24,630 nt of DNA from IOR16 sp034927775 (GCA_034927775.1 JAYFPL010000220.1:1-24630); one strand, 5' to 3'; positions 16,343-23,579 are shown, numbered from the stretch's first letter. Program-made: numbers and translations. The notes: a model not told the origin generated them from the sequence alone.

Positions 16343-17866
16343 TTATTTCAGAAAGAATACTTTGCCGTTTTTAATGTCCGCTTCAATATCATTACATATA
16401 ATAATGGTTCCGTTTATGTCATTTATTTTTTCTATTTTTTCAGCATAGGAAACGCCCGTATATGCTCCGTCTTTATAGGTCAAAGAAACGTAGGAAGGTT
16501 CCACACCTCCGCCACTGTATTCTACAAGCAAGTCATGATACCCGTTTGTGGTATTTTCACTGATGATAATCGGTGTACGGATCAAAGAGAGTATTTGCTG
16601 AACGGTTAGAGTTCCGTTGTTTTGAGAAAGGATCATTCCTGTACTGCCTCCGGTTCCGCTGGTATAGGGACCCATAACAACAGCAAATATCTCATCGTTA
16701 CCATCATCGTTTAAATCTACGTAATTGTAATAATAAAAAGTTTTTTCAAGAGAATCTTCCGGAATTTCATTGGCTTCAATGATTATTTTTTCTAATGCTT
16801 CATTTCTTTGATTCTCTGCAAAAATACCGGTCATACCATTTGGAAGACCTGTTATTGTACCGCTTTCTGCATCAACTCGGCATCCAGCTAAAACACCCAT
16901 ACTTATACATAGGATTGCTGCCAAAAGAAATGCAGGAAGCCCTTTCTTTTTTTTATGAGTTGTTGTGATCATTGTAAATCTTTTTTTCATCATTTTAATT
17001 CCTCCACTATAATTGGTTGTAAATTTTGGGATGTTGCATCCGGAATAAGTCGTAATGGACTTTAAAAGCGTTTCTAAATATCTCTTTTTTTCGTTTTTAT
17101 CCAACATATGTACGACATCTTCATCACAGCAAAGCTCAATGGTTTCGTTCATTATATGAGAAAATAAATGAACGAATGGATTAAACCAGTGAAAAGCAAC
17201 AGACATGAACATCAAAAATTTTATTAAGAGATGATGTTTTTCATAATGTGTAAGTTCATGCTTAAAAATAAGAAGCAAATCTTTTTCACTATAATCTATG
17301 CAAGGAATTATTATTCTAGGCTTAATAATGCCATACATTAATGGACTTCTAATTTTTTCACATTTCATTACTGAAATGGGTTTATGAATGTTTCTTTCAA
17401 TTTTAAGGCTAGATAGAACTTGCCTTTGCTTGGGAGTAGCTTCTTGAAACCAAGGTTTTATTTTCCTCAAGGTGTATCGATATCGCAAAATGTGAAATAC
17501 AGCGAAAATAATTGCCGAAAGTATCCATAGTATAGGAAAGCTATGGATATATGATACAGCGGGATCGGCGGATGCCACAGTACTCATACTTAGCATTTCA
17601 TTGGCACTTCCTATCTTGTGCAAAACAGCAGATGGGAAGGGATTCGTTCCTACTGCCATTTGCATTGAGCGAATGGGGAACGAAGAGTTTGAAATAAAAA
17701 AAGTAAAAGGAACCAAGAGCTGTATGATAATCAATACCCCAAGATAATACTTCCATTTCGCATAATATCTTTTATCCAGCAATGGTGAAAGCAAGTAGAT
17801 CATAATTATGATGGGAGACATAAATAGTGAAATGCTTACAAAATTAGAAAATATAGTATGCAGCAT
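16343..17866 (-). CDS. BlaR1/MecR1-type M56 membrane metallopeptidase with an unusual sensor end
   Basis: Sensor-protease of 507 residues paired with a BlaI-type repressor. Hydrophobic helices lie near 8-30, 40-58 and 108-128, with a fourth at about 308-327. The zinc site HELTH is at 203-207 and the second metal motif ELCCDED at 244-250, both as in BlaR1, so the peptidase looks intact. In BlaR1 the outside C-terminal domain binds beta-lactam through Ser-x-x-Lys and Lys-Thr-Gly. Here the roughly 180-residue C-terminal part has no such motifs. It holds DLNDDGNDEIFAVV, a calcium-binding or FG-GAP-like loop, and glycine-rich stretches (SGTGGSTG). The signal sensed is therefore probably not a beta-lactam. 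The start ATG has GGGAG upstream and lies 14 bases after the blaI stop. Confidence 0.82.
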   Translation of the reverse strand: MLHTIFSNFVSISLFMSPIIIMIYLLSPLLDKRYYAKWKYYLGVLIIIQLLVPFTFFISNSSFPIRSMQMAVGTNPFPSAVLHKIGSANEMLSMSTVASADPAVSYIHSFPILWILSAIIFAVFHILRYRYTLRKIKPWFQEATPKQRQVLSSLKIERNIHKPISVMKCEKIRSPLMYGIIKPRIIIPCIDYSEKDLLLIFKHELTHYEKHHLLIKFLMFMSVAFHWFNPFVHLFSHIMNETIELCCDEDVVHMLDKNEKKRYLETLLKSITTYSGCNIPKFTTNYSGGIKMMKKRFTMITTTHKKKKGLPAFLLAAILCISMGVLAGCRVDAESGTITGLPNGMTGIFAENQRNEALEKIIIEANEIPEDSLEKTFYYYNYVDLNDDGNDEIFAVVMGPYTSGTGGSTGMILSQNNGTLTVQQILSLIRTPIIISENTTNGYHDLLVEYSGGGVEPSYVSLTYKDGAYTGVSYAEKIEKINDINGTIIICNDIEADIKNGKVFFLK

Positions 17867-17880
17867 AAAATATCTCCCTT

Positions 17881-18243
17881 CTAGAATCGGTCTAGGAATT
17901 TTTTTAATTCCTGCAGTTCGGATTCTTCTACCATATCAGAATCACTTAGCTGAACCACAAAATTCTTAAGTGAATTTCCAAAAAATCGTGCCAGCATGGT
18001 TTTACTTTCATTTTTTACATAATCCTCTTGACGAATTAAAGGGAAATAGTAGTTACTTTTCCCCCTTTTCTCAACCTTTAAAAATCCTTTCGCTTCCAAA
18101 CGTGATAGAAAGGAAAGTATCGTAGTGGGCGCAATTTCACGGGAGCTCTGCAGATGCTCCTGAATGTAGATCCGTGATACTGGATCAGCAGCATTCCATA
18201 TGATCAGCATTATTTCCAGTTCTGAATCTGGTAACCGTCTCAT
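17881..18243 (-). CDS. BlaI/MecI-family repressor
   Basis: A 120-residue winged-helix repressor. LPDSELEIMLIIWNAADPVS at the N-terminus, TTILSFLSRLEAKGFLKVEKRGKSNYYFPLI in the DNA-binding part, and a C-terminal dimerisation helix are typical of BlaI/MecI/CopY. In the family's pathway the partner protease triggers cleavage of the repressor and thus derepression. The BlaR1-like gene follows immediately. No beta-lactamase or copper transporter is adjacent, so the operon seems to regulate itself and perhaps distant genes. A GGAGG-type site (AAGGAGG) lies 7 bases before the ATG. Confidence 0.9.
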   Translation of the reverse strand: MRRLPDSELEIMLIIWNAADPVSRIYIQEHLQSSREIAPTTILSFLSRLEAKGFLKVEKRGKSNYYFPLIRQEDYVKNESKTMLARFFGNSLKNFVVQLSDSDMVEESELQELKKFLDRF

Positions 18244-18264
18244 TTTGTATCCTCCTTCGGCAAA

Positions 18265-18302
18265 TGTAGAATATATTCTATTAATGTTCTACACTTGTAG
18301 AA
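18265..18302. promoter_or_regulatory. Two BlaI-type operators upstream of blaI
   Basis: Distal site TTCTACA-CT-TGTAGAA (18287-18302) is a perfect inverted repeat and contains TACA-N2-TGTA, the BlaI/CopY-type core. Proximal site TAGAATATATTCTA (18267-18280) is a perfect 14-bp palindrome whose left part extends to TGTAGAA. The distal site lies in the spacer and -10 of the predicted promoter. Confidence 0.75.
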
Positions 18303-18314
18303 GATAAAAGTCAA
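18286..18314 (-). promoter_or_regulatory. Promoter of blaI-blaR1
   Basis: On the minus strand TTGACT (18314-18309), 17 bases, then TAGAAC (18291-18286, 4/6). It coincides with the distal operator. Confidence 0.6.
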
Positions 18315-18414
18315 GTTATTTTTTTTGGCCGTATAATTGGAATAATTACGGTTAAAGTTGGAAATATAGAAAATTAATATGAAATAAAATGATAATATTA
18401 TGAATAAATAATAC

Positions 18415-18436
18415 TATTTTCGATAAAACGAAAATA
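18415..18436. repeat. Inverted repeat upstream of the CoA-transferase promoter
   Basis: TATTTTCG-ATAAAA-CGAAAATA, perfect 8-bp arms with a 6-base centre, about 36 bases upstream of the -35 box. The position suits an activator site or an upstream operator. The rest of 18315-18414 is plain AT-rich DNA in which I see nothing else. Confidence 0.45.
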
Positions 18437-18471
18437 TTTAAAGTTATTGTTAAAAAAAAGACAAAAATGGG

Positions 18472-18500
18472 TTGAATTTATGAATTTATAAAGCTATACT
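18472..18500 (+). promoter_or_regulatory. Promoter of the CoA-transferase gene
   Basis: TTGAAT (18472-18477), 17 bases, then TATACT (18495-18500). The transcript would have a leader of about 85 bases. Confidence 0.6.
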
Positions 18501-18501
18501 A

Positions 18502-18513
18502 TTGTACATACAA
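18502..18513. promoter_or_regulatory. Short inverted repeat at the CoA-transferase transcription start
   Basis: TTGTA-CA-TACAA, a perfect 5-bp inverted repeat directly after the -10 box, where a repressor would block transcription. Short enough to be chance. Confidence 0.35.
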
Positions 18514-18593
18514 GTGAATTCGGAAAGAGGATATCTAATTTTTTTATTAAGAAAATAAATATCTGATGGTTGCTATGTTAATAGGAGGATTTC

Positions 18594-19913
18594 ATGTTGA
18601 ACTGGAGAGAAGATTACAAAAAGAAGCTGACAACAGCAGAAGAAGCTGTCAAATTGATAAAATCAGGGGATAAAGTAGTATTGTCTCATGCAGTATCTGA
18701 ACCCCTTGCATTGATCGATGCAATGGTTGCAAATGCAGATGCTTATCGTGATGTAGAGGTAAGCACTATGGTTACTCTTGGTAAAGGGGAATATACCAAA
18801 CTCGAATACAAAGATTGTTTTAAATTTAACGGTTGGTTCCTTAGTGCATGCACAAGAGGCTGTGTAGCAGAAAAAAGAGGTGACTTTACACCTGTTTTTT
18901 TCCATGAAGTACCAAATTATATTCGAAGAGATATTTTTCATGTGGATGTGTGTTTAGCTATGGTATCTCCTCCGGATGAACATGGTTATTGCAACTTAGG
19001 TGTATCTGCAGATTATTCGGTACAAGCCATTCGTTCTGCGAAAACGGCAATTGCTCAAATTAACGATCAAGTTCCGGTTACTTATGGAGATACATTTGTA
19101 CACGTTAGTGAATTTGATGCTTTTGTAGAGCATTCACAACCGCTTCCGGACTTAAAGCTTCCGCATATTGGTGACGTTGAACTTACAATTGGTAAATATT
19201 GTGCTTCCTTGGTTCCCGATGGAGCAACCCTACAATTAGGCATTGGTGCAATTCCGGATGCTGTGTTACAATCTTTAAAAGATAAAAAAAATCTTGGGAT
19301 TCACTCTGAAATGATTTCAGATGGTGTGGTTGACTTATATGAAGCTGGGGTCATTAATAATTCTCAAAAATCAATGAATAAAGGAAAAATGATTGTTACA
19401 TTCTTAATGGGAACGAAACGCCTTTATGATTTTGCACATAAGAATCCAGTTTTGGAAATGCATACGGTAGATTATGTTAATAGCCCGATTGTCATTGCAC
19501 AAAACTCCAACATGGTTTGTATTAATTCTGCATTATCAGTAGATTTTATGGGTCAGATAGTTTCTGATACAATAGGGGATATGCAGTTTAGCGGTGTTGG
19601 TGGTCAGGTTGATTTTATGCGTGGTGCAGCAATGTCACTTGATCAGAAAGGGAAAGGAATTATTGCAATGCCATCTGTTACAGAAAAGAAAGATGGTACT
19701 ATGATTTCTAAAATTACAGGATGCATCCAACAGGGTGCTGCTGTAACGACATCCCGACAGGATGCAGATTACGTTGTTACAGAATATGGTATTGCAGAAT
19801 TAAAAGGAAAAACCCTTAGACAAAGAGCAAAAAATTTGATTGCGATTGCTCATCCGCAATTCCGTGATGAATTGAAAGCATTATATACGAAAAAATTCGG
19901 TGATACAATCTAA
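18594..19913 (+). CDS. 4-hydroxybutyrate / butyryl-CoA:acetate-type CoA-transferase
   Basis: Family I-like acetyl-CoA hydrolase/transferase of 439 residues that moves CoA between an acyl-CoA and a free acid such as acetate. LQLGIGAIPDAVL, GIHSEMISDGVVDLYEAGV (with the presumed catalytic glutamate near 239) and FSGVGGQVDFMRGA are the family's active-site segments. Length and sequence resemble, from memory, the 438-residue 4-hydroxybutyrate CoA-transferase of Clostridium aminobutyricum more than other members; butyryl-CoA:acetate and propionate enzymes are close relatives, so the acid used is uncertain. Its role would be in the last steps of amino-acid or succinate fermentation. AGGAGG lies 6 bases before the ATG. 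It has its own promoter and a long 3' region ending in a strong terminator, so it is probably monocistronic. Confidence 0.88.
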   Translation: MLNWREDYKKKLTTAEEAVKLIKSGDKVVLSHAVSEPLALIDAMVANADAYRDVEVSTMVTLGKGEYTKLEYKDCFKFNGWFLSACTRGCVAEKRGDFTPVFFHEVPNYIRRDIFHVDVCLAMVSPPDEHGYCNLGVSADYSVQAIRSAKTAIAQINDQVPVTYGDTFVHVSEFDAFVEHSQPLPDLKLPHIGDVELTIGKYCASLVPDGATLQLGIGAIPDAVLQSLKDKKNLGIHSEMISDGVVDLYEAGVINNSQKSMNKGKMIVTFLMGTKRLYDFAHKNPVLEMHTVDYVNSPIVIAQNSNMVCINSALSVDFMGQIVSDTIGDMQFSGVGGQVDFMRGAAMSLDQKGKGIIAMPSVTEKKDGTMISKITGCIQQGAAVTTSRQDADYVVTEYGIAELKGKTLRQRAKNLIAIAHPQFRDELKALYTKKFGDTI

Positions 19914-20108
19914 AGAAGACTTACATGCAAGCTTTTGGAAAGAAACGTAGTAACCGATTTTAAATAACACTCCTCTTTGTTGAAAAAGCACTGGCAGTCG
20001 AATTCGAAAAGGAAAGTATCCATCTTTAATGAAATGGCAAGCCTGGTACTGATTTAACAATAAAAAGCATTGGAAAGGGGAGTTGCTAGATACCCATATC
20101 TAGTTTAT
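19914..20108 (+). other. Non-coding 3' region with possible RNA structure
   Basis: About 195 bases between the CoA-transferase stop and the terminator with no plausible gene. It holds a perfect 7-bp hairpin with a tetraloop (CTAGATA-CCCA-TATCTAG, 20086-20103) and a 12-base direct repeat of the terminator's left arm. It also has scattered paired-looking segments such as GGCAAGCC (20038-20045). No promoter is obvious inside, so it is a long 3' UTR or a processed small RNA. No riboswitch family matched convincingly. Confidence 0.4.
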
Positions 20109-20118
20109 AAAAAGCATT
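20060..20118 (+). repeat. 12-base direct repeat forming a rival terminator arm
   Basis: ATAAAAAGCATT occurs at 20060-20071 and again at 20107-20118, where it forms the left arm of the terminator. The first copy can pair with the same right arm (AATGCTTTTT, 20134-20143). Two mutually exclusive folds are thus possible. Confidence 0.6.
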
Positions 20119-20144
20119 CTATTTCTTTTTTAGAATGCTTTTTT
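20109..20144 (+). terminator. Rho-independent terminator
   Basis: Stem AAAAAGCATTCTA / TAGAATGCTTTTT (13 pairs) around a T-rich 9-base loop, with further T after it. The A-run before it also allows termination on the other strand. Confidence 0.9.
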
Positions 20145-20204
20145 ATTTAATGAAAAATATCGCTGATTTTCAGATTAAATGAACGGGGCTAATCTTCTTT
20201 TTTT

Positions 20205-20214
20205 GTGGTATAAT
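20205..20214 (+). promoter_or_regulatory. Extended -10 promoter of rlmN
   Basis: GTGGTATAAT contains TG-n-TATAAT, a full extended -10 element. No good -35 is present 17 bases upstream. It lies about 30 bases before the possible leader peptide. Confidence 0.5.
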
Positions 20215-20249
20215 AAAATTCATATCATTTATTTTAAGAAGGGATAAAA

Positions 20250-20273
20250 ATGTCATACATCTATATGATATAA
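20250..20273 (+). CDS. Possible 7-residue leader peptide before rlmN
   Basis: ATG 20250 follows AAGAAGGG by 6 bases and encodes MSYIYMI before TAA. That is a better ribosome binding site than the one used by rlmN itself (AAGGA, 5 bases before ATG). The stop is 8 bases before the rlmN start. Such an arrangement could couple or attenuate rlmN translation. The reading is too short to be proven from one sequence. Confidence 0.3.
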   Translation: MSYIYMI

Positions 20274-20281
20274 GGAATAAT

Positions 20282-21307
20282 ATGAAATCAAACATTAAAG
20301 AAATGAATTTGAAAGAGCTGGAATCTTTTTTTCAAAATATGGGTGAACCACGTTTTCGTGCAAAACAGGTGTTTTCATGGATGCATCGAGGGACTTTTTC
20401 GTTTGAAAAAATGACAAATCTTTCTAAAAGTTTAAGAATAAAATTGGATGAAGTCGCTGAAATTAGTCATCTTGAAATATTAAAGAGACAAATTTCAAAA
20501 AAAGATGGTACGCGTAAATATTTATTTGGATTACACGATGGAAATGCCATTGAATCCGTCTATATGCAGTATAAACATGGAAATTCGATTTGTATTTCAT
20601 CTCAAGCAGGATGTCGTATGGGATGTCGATTTTGTGCATCAACTATCAATGGACTACAGCGTAATTTAACTGCCAGTGAAATGGTGGATCAAGTATTAAT
20701 GGTTGAAAAGGATACTGCTACAAAAATCAGTAATGTAGTCGTAATGGGTACAGGAGAACCGTTTGATAATTATGAGAATCTATGTCGTTTTTTAGAATTG
20801 ATTCATGACAAAGATGGTTTAAATATGGGGCTTCGTAATGTTACGGTATCTACTTGCGGCATTATTCCTAAAATTAAAGAATTTGCAAAAGACTATCCGC
20901 AGGTTAACCTTGCCATTTCCTTACATGCAGCAGAGGATAATGCACGTAGTAGTCTTATGCCAATTAATCAACGATATCCGATGGATGATTTGCTTCAAGT
21001 TTGCAGGGAATATGTAGAACAAACAGGTAGGCGTATTACATTTGAATACACTTTGGTAGCTGGAGTGAATGATACTGCAAAACATGCACAGCAGTTAATG
21101 AGCAAACTGGCAGGAATTCTATGTCATATTAATTTAATTCCTTTGAATACGGTAAAGGAGAATCAATGGACTGGAACAAAAAGAGAAGCTGCCGAACAAT
21201 TTGCGGAAATATTAGATAAAAAGGGCTTTCCTGTTACGATTCGGAGGGAGTTGGGCAGTGATATTTCGGCTGCATGCGGTCAATTACGATTAAATCAAAA
21301 ATACTAA
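20282..21307 (+). CDS. rlmN: Dual-specificity RNA methyltransferase RlmN
   Basis: Radical-SAM enzyme of 341 residues that adds a C2 methyl group to A2503 of 23S rRNA and, in studied bacteria, to A37 of some tRNAs. The N-terminal HhH-like domain has FRAKQVFSWMH. The radical-SAM cluster cysteines are C111, C115 and C118 (CRMGCRFC), followed by MGTGEP at 155-160. The C-terminal catalytic cysteine is C332 in SDISAACGQL. All key residues are present and the length is normal. It differs from Cfr, which methylates C8, on overall family features, but I cannot separate them by alignment here. It probably has its own extended -10 promoter. Confidence 0.93.
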   Translation: MKSNIKEMNLKELESFFQNMGEPRFRAKQVFSWMHRGTFSFEKMTNLSKSLRIKLDEVAEISHLEILKRQISKKDGTRKYLFGLHDGNAIESVYMQYKHGNSICISSQAGCRMGCRFCASTINGLQRNLTASEMVDQVLMVEKDTATKISNVVVMGTGEPFDNYENLCRFLELIHDKDGLNMGLRNVTVSTCGIIPKIKEFAKDYPQVNLAISLHAAEDNARSSLMPINQRYPMDDLLQVCREYVEQTGRRITFEYTLVAGVNDTAKHAQQLMSKLAGILCHINLIPLNTVKENQWTGTKREAAEQFAEILDKKGFPVTIRRELGSDISAACGQLRLNQKY

Positions 21308-21325
21308 CCAATTCACTTTTCTTTC

Positions 21326-21354
21326 TTGCCCCAATTAAGTGCTTAGTGTATAAT
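21326..21354 (+). promoter_or_regulatory. Promoter of the small P-loop gene
   Basis: TTGCCC (21326-21331), 17 bases, then a perfect TATAAT (21349-21354), about 40 bases before the start codon. Confidence 0.55.
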
Positions 21355-21394
21355 TAAATTATCTCAAAATTATGAAAATGAGGAGGCGGTTCAA

Positions 21395-21814
21395 ATGGTT
21401 AAATTATTAGTTGGACACAAGGGTAGTGGAAAAACCAAACAGATGATATCTCTCGCTAACCAAAGTGTAGACGCCAAGGATGGCAGCATCGTATTCATTA
21501 ACAAGAATCACAGACTTATGTTAGATTTAAACCATAGGATACGGGTAGTATGCATGGAAGATTATGAGCATATTACAAATACAGATGAGTATATCGGCTT
21601 TGTATATGGCATAATTAGTTCGGATCATGATATTGAGGAAGTTTACATCGAGAGCATACTGAAATATGCGGATGTTCAATTAAAAGATTTAGAAGAATTT
21701 TTAACACGTTTGGATCGAATCTCACAGAAATATGGCCCCGATTTTATTGTAAGTATCAGTGCAGAAATGCAAGAACTCGGTGATTATATAAATAAGTATG
21801 AAATCATAAATTGA
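21395..21814 (+). CDS. Small conserved P-loop nucleotide-binding protein
   Basis: A 139-residue protein with a perfect Walker A, GHKGSGKT (7-14), right at the N-terminus. No sure Walker B is present; EEVYIESIL (about 80-88) is the best candidate strand. Similar clostridial proteins are, from memory, sometimes labelled PilT-like, but it is far too short to be a pilus-retraction ATPase. It is soluble, with an acidic, helix-rich C-terminal half. It has its own promoter and terminator, so it is a single-gene unit. AGGAGG lies 8 bases before the ATG. Function is unknown. Confidence 0.75.
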   Translation: MVKLLVGHKGSGKTKQMISLANQSVDAKDGSIVFINKNHRLMLDLNHRIRVVCMEDYEHITNTDEYIGFVYGIISSDHDIEEVYIESILKYADVQLKDLEEFLTRLDRISQKYGPDFIVSISAEMQELGDYINKYEIIN

Positions 21815-21833
21815 GAAATTTGGGTATATTATT

Positions 21834-21860
21834 AGGCGGTAAACGGTTTACCGCCTTTTT
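21834..21860 (+). terminator. Rho-independent terminator of the P-loop gene
   Basis: Stem AGGCGGTAAA / TTTACCGCCT (10 pairs) around CGG, followed by a T-run. Confidence 0.92.
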
Positions 21861-21893
21861 AGTGAAAAAAATTAGGAGAACAATCAAGATTTT

Positions 21894-22541
21894 ATGGATA
21901 TTAATGATATTAAAGATACTTTAGAAAAAAGAAATCCGAATCTAATAGAGATAAAAAAAGAAAGTGCAGTTTTTCTTCCTCTTATAGAATGGGAAGGGGA
22001 ATTATCTTTGCTGTTTGAAGTACGTTCTAATGATTTAAAACATCAGCCAGGGGAAGTTTGTTTTCCCGGTGGAAGACGAGAATTGGGTGAAACTTTGAAG
22101 CAATGTGTGCGTCGAGAAACTGCAGAGGAACTTGGCATTGAGGAAGCTGAAATTGAAATTTATGGACAATTTGATACTCTTCATAACTATACTAATGTAA
22201 CAATACACACATTTATTGGTACATTATCCAATAAAGCTATGAATTTTCTACAATTTAAAAATAATGGAAAGGCGGAATATATTGCTAATTCTAATGAAGT
22301 AAAAGAACTGTTTCTCGTACCTATTTCATTCTTTTTAAATACGAAACCTTATATATATTCATTCTCCGTAAAGCCCCAAATTGGAGATGATTTCCCATAT
22401 CACATGATTGATTCGGCGCAAAAATATCAGTGGCTTGAAGGGCAATATACAGTGCCAATTTTTCATTATAAAGATAACGTTATTTGGGGGATTACAGCAA
22501 GGATTTTATGCCATTTTCTGGATGTATTTAAAACTGGATAA
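21894..22541 (+). CDS. Nudix hydrolase, CoA-pyrophosphatase type
   Basis: A 215-residue Nudix enzyme predicted to split CoA or acyl-CoA at the pyrophosphate. The Nudix box is complete: G60-x5-E66-x7-R74-E75-x2-E78-E79-x-G81. Just before it stands LLFEVRSNDLKHQPGEVCFPGG, the extra signature of CoA-diphosphatases (YeaB/NudL, Pcd1). These usually are 190-210 residues, so the length fits. The ATG is 15 bases after AGGAG, unusually far, yet no in-frame start lies between; translation may be weak or leaderless-like. No separate promoter is obvious behind the preceding terminator. Confidence 0.87.
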   Translation: MDINDIKDTLEKRNPNLIEIKKESAVFLPLIEWEGELSLLFEVRSNDLKHQPGEVCFPGGRRELGETLKQCVRRETAEELGIEEAEIEIYGQFDTLHNYTNVTIHTFIGTLSNKAMNFLQFKNNGKAEYIANSNEVKELFLVPISFFLNTKPYIYSFSVKPQIGDDFPYHMIDSAQKYQWLEGQYTVPIFHYKDNVIWGITARILCHFLDVFKTG

Positions 22542-22550
22542 TTTTGAGGG

Positions 22551-22580
22551 TTGGAATGAGGCTTTTTATTACATTATAAT
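22551..22580 (+). promoter_or_regulatory. Promoter of the CAP-domain gene
   Basis: TTGGAA (22551-22556), 18 bases, then a perfect TATAAT (22575-22580), about 60 bases before the start codon. Confidence 0.5.
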
Positions 22581-22638
22581 TACAATTGAGCGGAAAATAG
22601 ACACAAAACACTCAGAAAATTAAAGGAGGACAAATTCT

Positions 22639-23481
22639 ATGAATCGTTTTGTTAAAAAGCTGTTACCTCTATGCATGTTAATGGTCATAGCGGTACCGGT
22701 ACAAGCCTCAGCAGCCGAAAAAAATCAAATTAATTTAGATGCACTACAAAATAACAACAATTGCTCCAGCAATATCTATAAGCTAGAATCGTTTGATTTG
22801 AATTGTGTTCAAAATCAAACATTAAACACTTTAGAAAAGTTTTTAGAAAAATTTCCATGTGAGATTGAAAAATTACCACAAGATTTGATTAAAACAATTA
22901 AACCAGTCAATGTATCGGCAAACCAGACAAAGGTGACTGCACCAGATGCACAACCAAAGGTAACTGCACCGGCAGAACAGCCAAAGGCAGCGAAGCCAGT
23001 GGAACAGCCAAAAGCAACTGCACCGGCAGAACAGCCTAAAACAACTGTACAGGCAGAACAGCCAAAGACAACTGCGCCAACAGAGAACGCATCCATCGGT
23101 ACATATGAACAGCAGGTAGTAACTCTTGTTAATCAAGAAAGAGCAAAACAGGGACTTTCACCGCTTACCCTAAATACAAAACTATCTTCTGTTGCAGAAA
23201 CAAAAGCTGCCGATATGCGAGATAAAAATTATTTCTCTCATACATCACCAACTTATGGTTCACCATTTGATATGATGAAGCAGTTTGGAATCAGTTATAA
23301 ATCAGCAGGTGAAAATATTGCAATGGGCCAGAAAACTCCAGAATCCGTTATGAATGGATGGATGAATTCCGAAGGCCATAGAGCTAATATTTTAAATGCA
23401 AACTACACAGAAATCGGTGTTGGATATGTAACAGATAGCAAGGGCAACACATATTGGGTACAGATGTTTATTCGTCCGTAA
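22639..23481 (+). CDS. Secreted CAP-domain (SCP/PR-1, YkwD-like) protein
   Basis: A 280-residue exported protein. A Sec signal peptide (basic start, hydrophobic 8-20, likely cut after ASA near 25) is followed by about 70 residues of unknown fold. A Pro/Ala/Gln-rich linker of five 9-residue repeats (about 100-144) leads to the CAP domain (about 155-280). The domain has LVNQERAKQGLSPL, the conserved His in YFSHTSP, the Glu in SAGENIA and the His in EGHRANIL, so the metal-binding pocket is kept. Bacterial CAP proteins of this YkwD type occur in spore-formers, on the cell surface or in the medium; their activity is poorly known. AAAGGAGG lies 9 bases before the ATG. It forms a single-gene unit with its own promoter and terminator. 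Confidence 0.9.
   Translation: MNRFVKKLLPLCMLMVIAVPVQASAAEKNQINLDALQNNNNCSSNIYKLESFDLNCVQNQTLNTLEKFLEKFPCEIEKLPQDLIKTIKPVNVSANQTKVTAPDAQPKVTAPAEQPKAAKPVEQPKATAPAEQPKTTVQAEQPKTTAPTENASIGTYEQQVVTLVNQERAKQGLSPLTLNTKLSSVAETKAADMRDKNYFSHTSPTYGSPFDMMKQFGISYKSAGENIAMGQKTPESVMNGWMNSEGHRANILNANYTEIGVGYVTDSKGNTYWVQMFIRP
22936..23079 (+). repeat. 27-bp tandem repeats inside the CAP gene
   Basis: Five in-frame 27-base units (22936-23070) plus a 9-base partial encode 9-residue units of the form T-A-P-A-E-Q-P-K-x. The units differ at several positions. They form a stretched, wall-spanning type linker and can change copy number by slippage. Confidence 0.85.
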
Positions 23482-23496
23482 TTTAATTTAAGAAAA

Positions 23497-23528
23497 AGGG
23501 CAATCTCTTTAAGAGGTTGCTCTTTTTT
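23497..23528 (+). terminator. Rho-independent terminator of the CAP gene
   Basis: Arms AGGGCAATCTCT / AGAGGTTGCTCT (12 pairs including two G-T) around TTA, then a T-run. Confidence 0.92.
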
Positions 23529-23579
23529 ATTCGACAGAAAATATCGTTTTATGATGGATACATTTTTTCAAAAATCTCT

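Noticed and set aside
18415..18436. CodY box
   Set aside because: The arms resemble CodY half-sites but are six bases apart; the CodY consensus has arms separated by a single base.
19980..20060. c-di-GMP (GEMM) riboswitch
   Set aside because: AAGCAC-x-GGCA and ATGGCAAGCC echo the motif, but the essential GACGCAAAGC segment is absent and the element lies after, not before, a gene start unit.
20070..20100. Manganese (yybP-ykoY) riboswitch, from GGAAAGGGGAGTTGC
   Set aside because: Only a short match; the space before the terminator is too small for the rest of the aptamer.
21395..21814. PilT twitching-motility ATPase
   Set aside because: Only the Walker A is shared; at 139 residues the secretion-ATPase domains are missing.
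22936..23079. CRISPR array
   Set aside because: The 27-base units are contiguous without spacers and read in frame as a protein linker.
22815..23136. Minus-strand Cys-rich frames opposite the CAP gene
   Set aside because: They arise from the reverse complement of the 27-base repeats.
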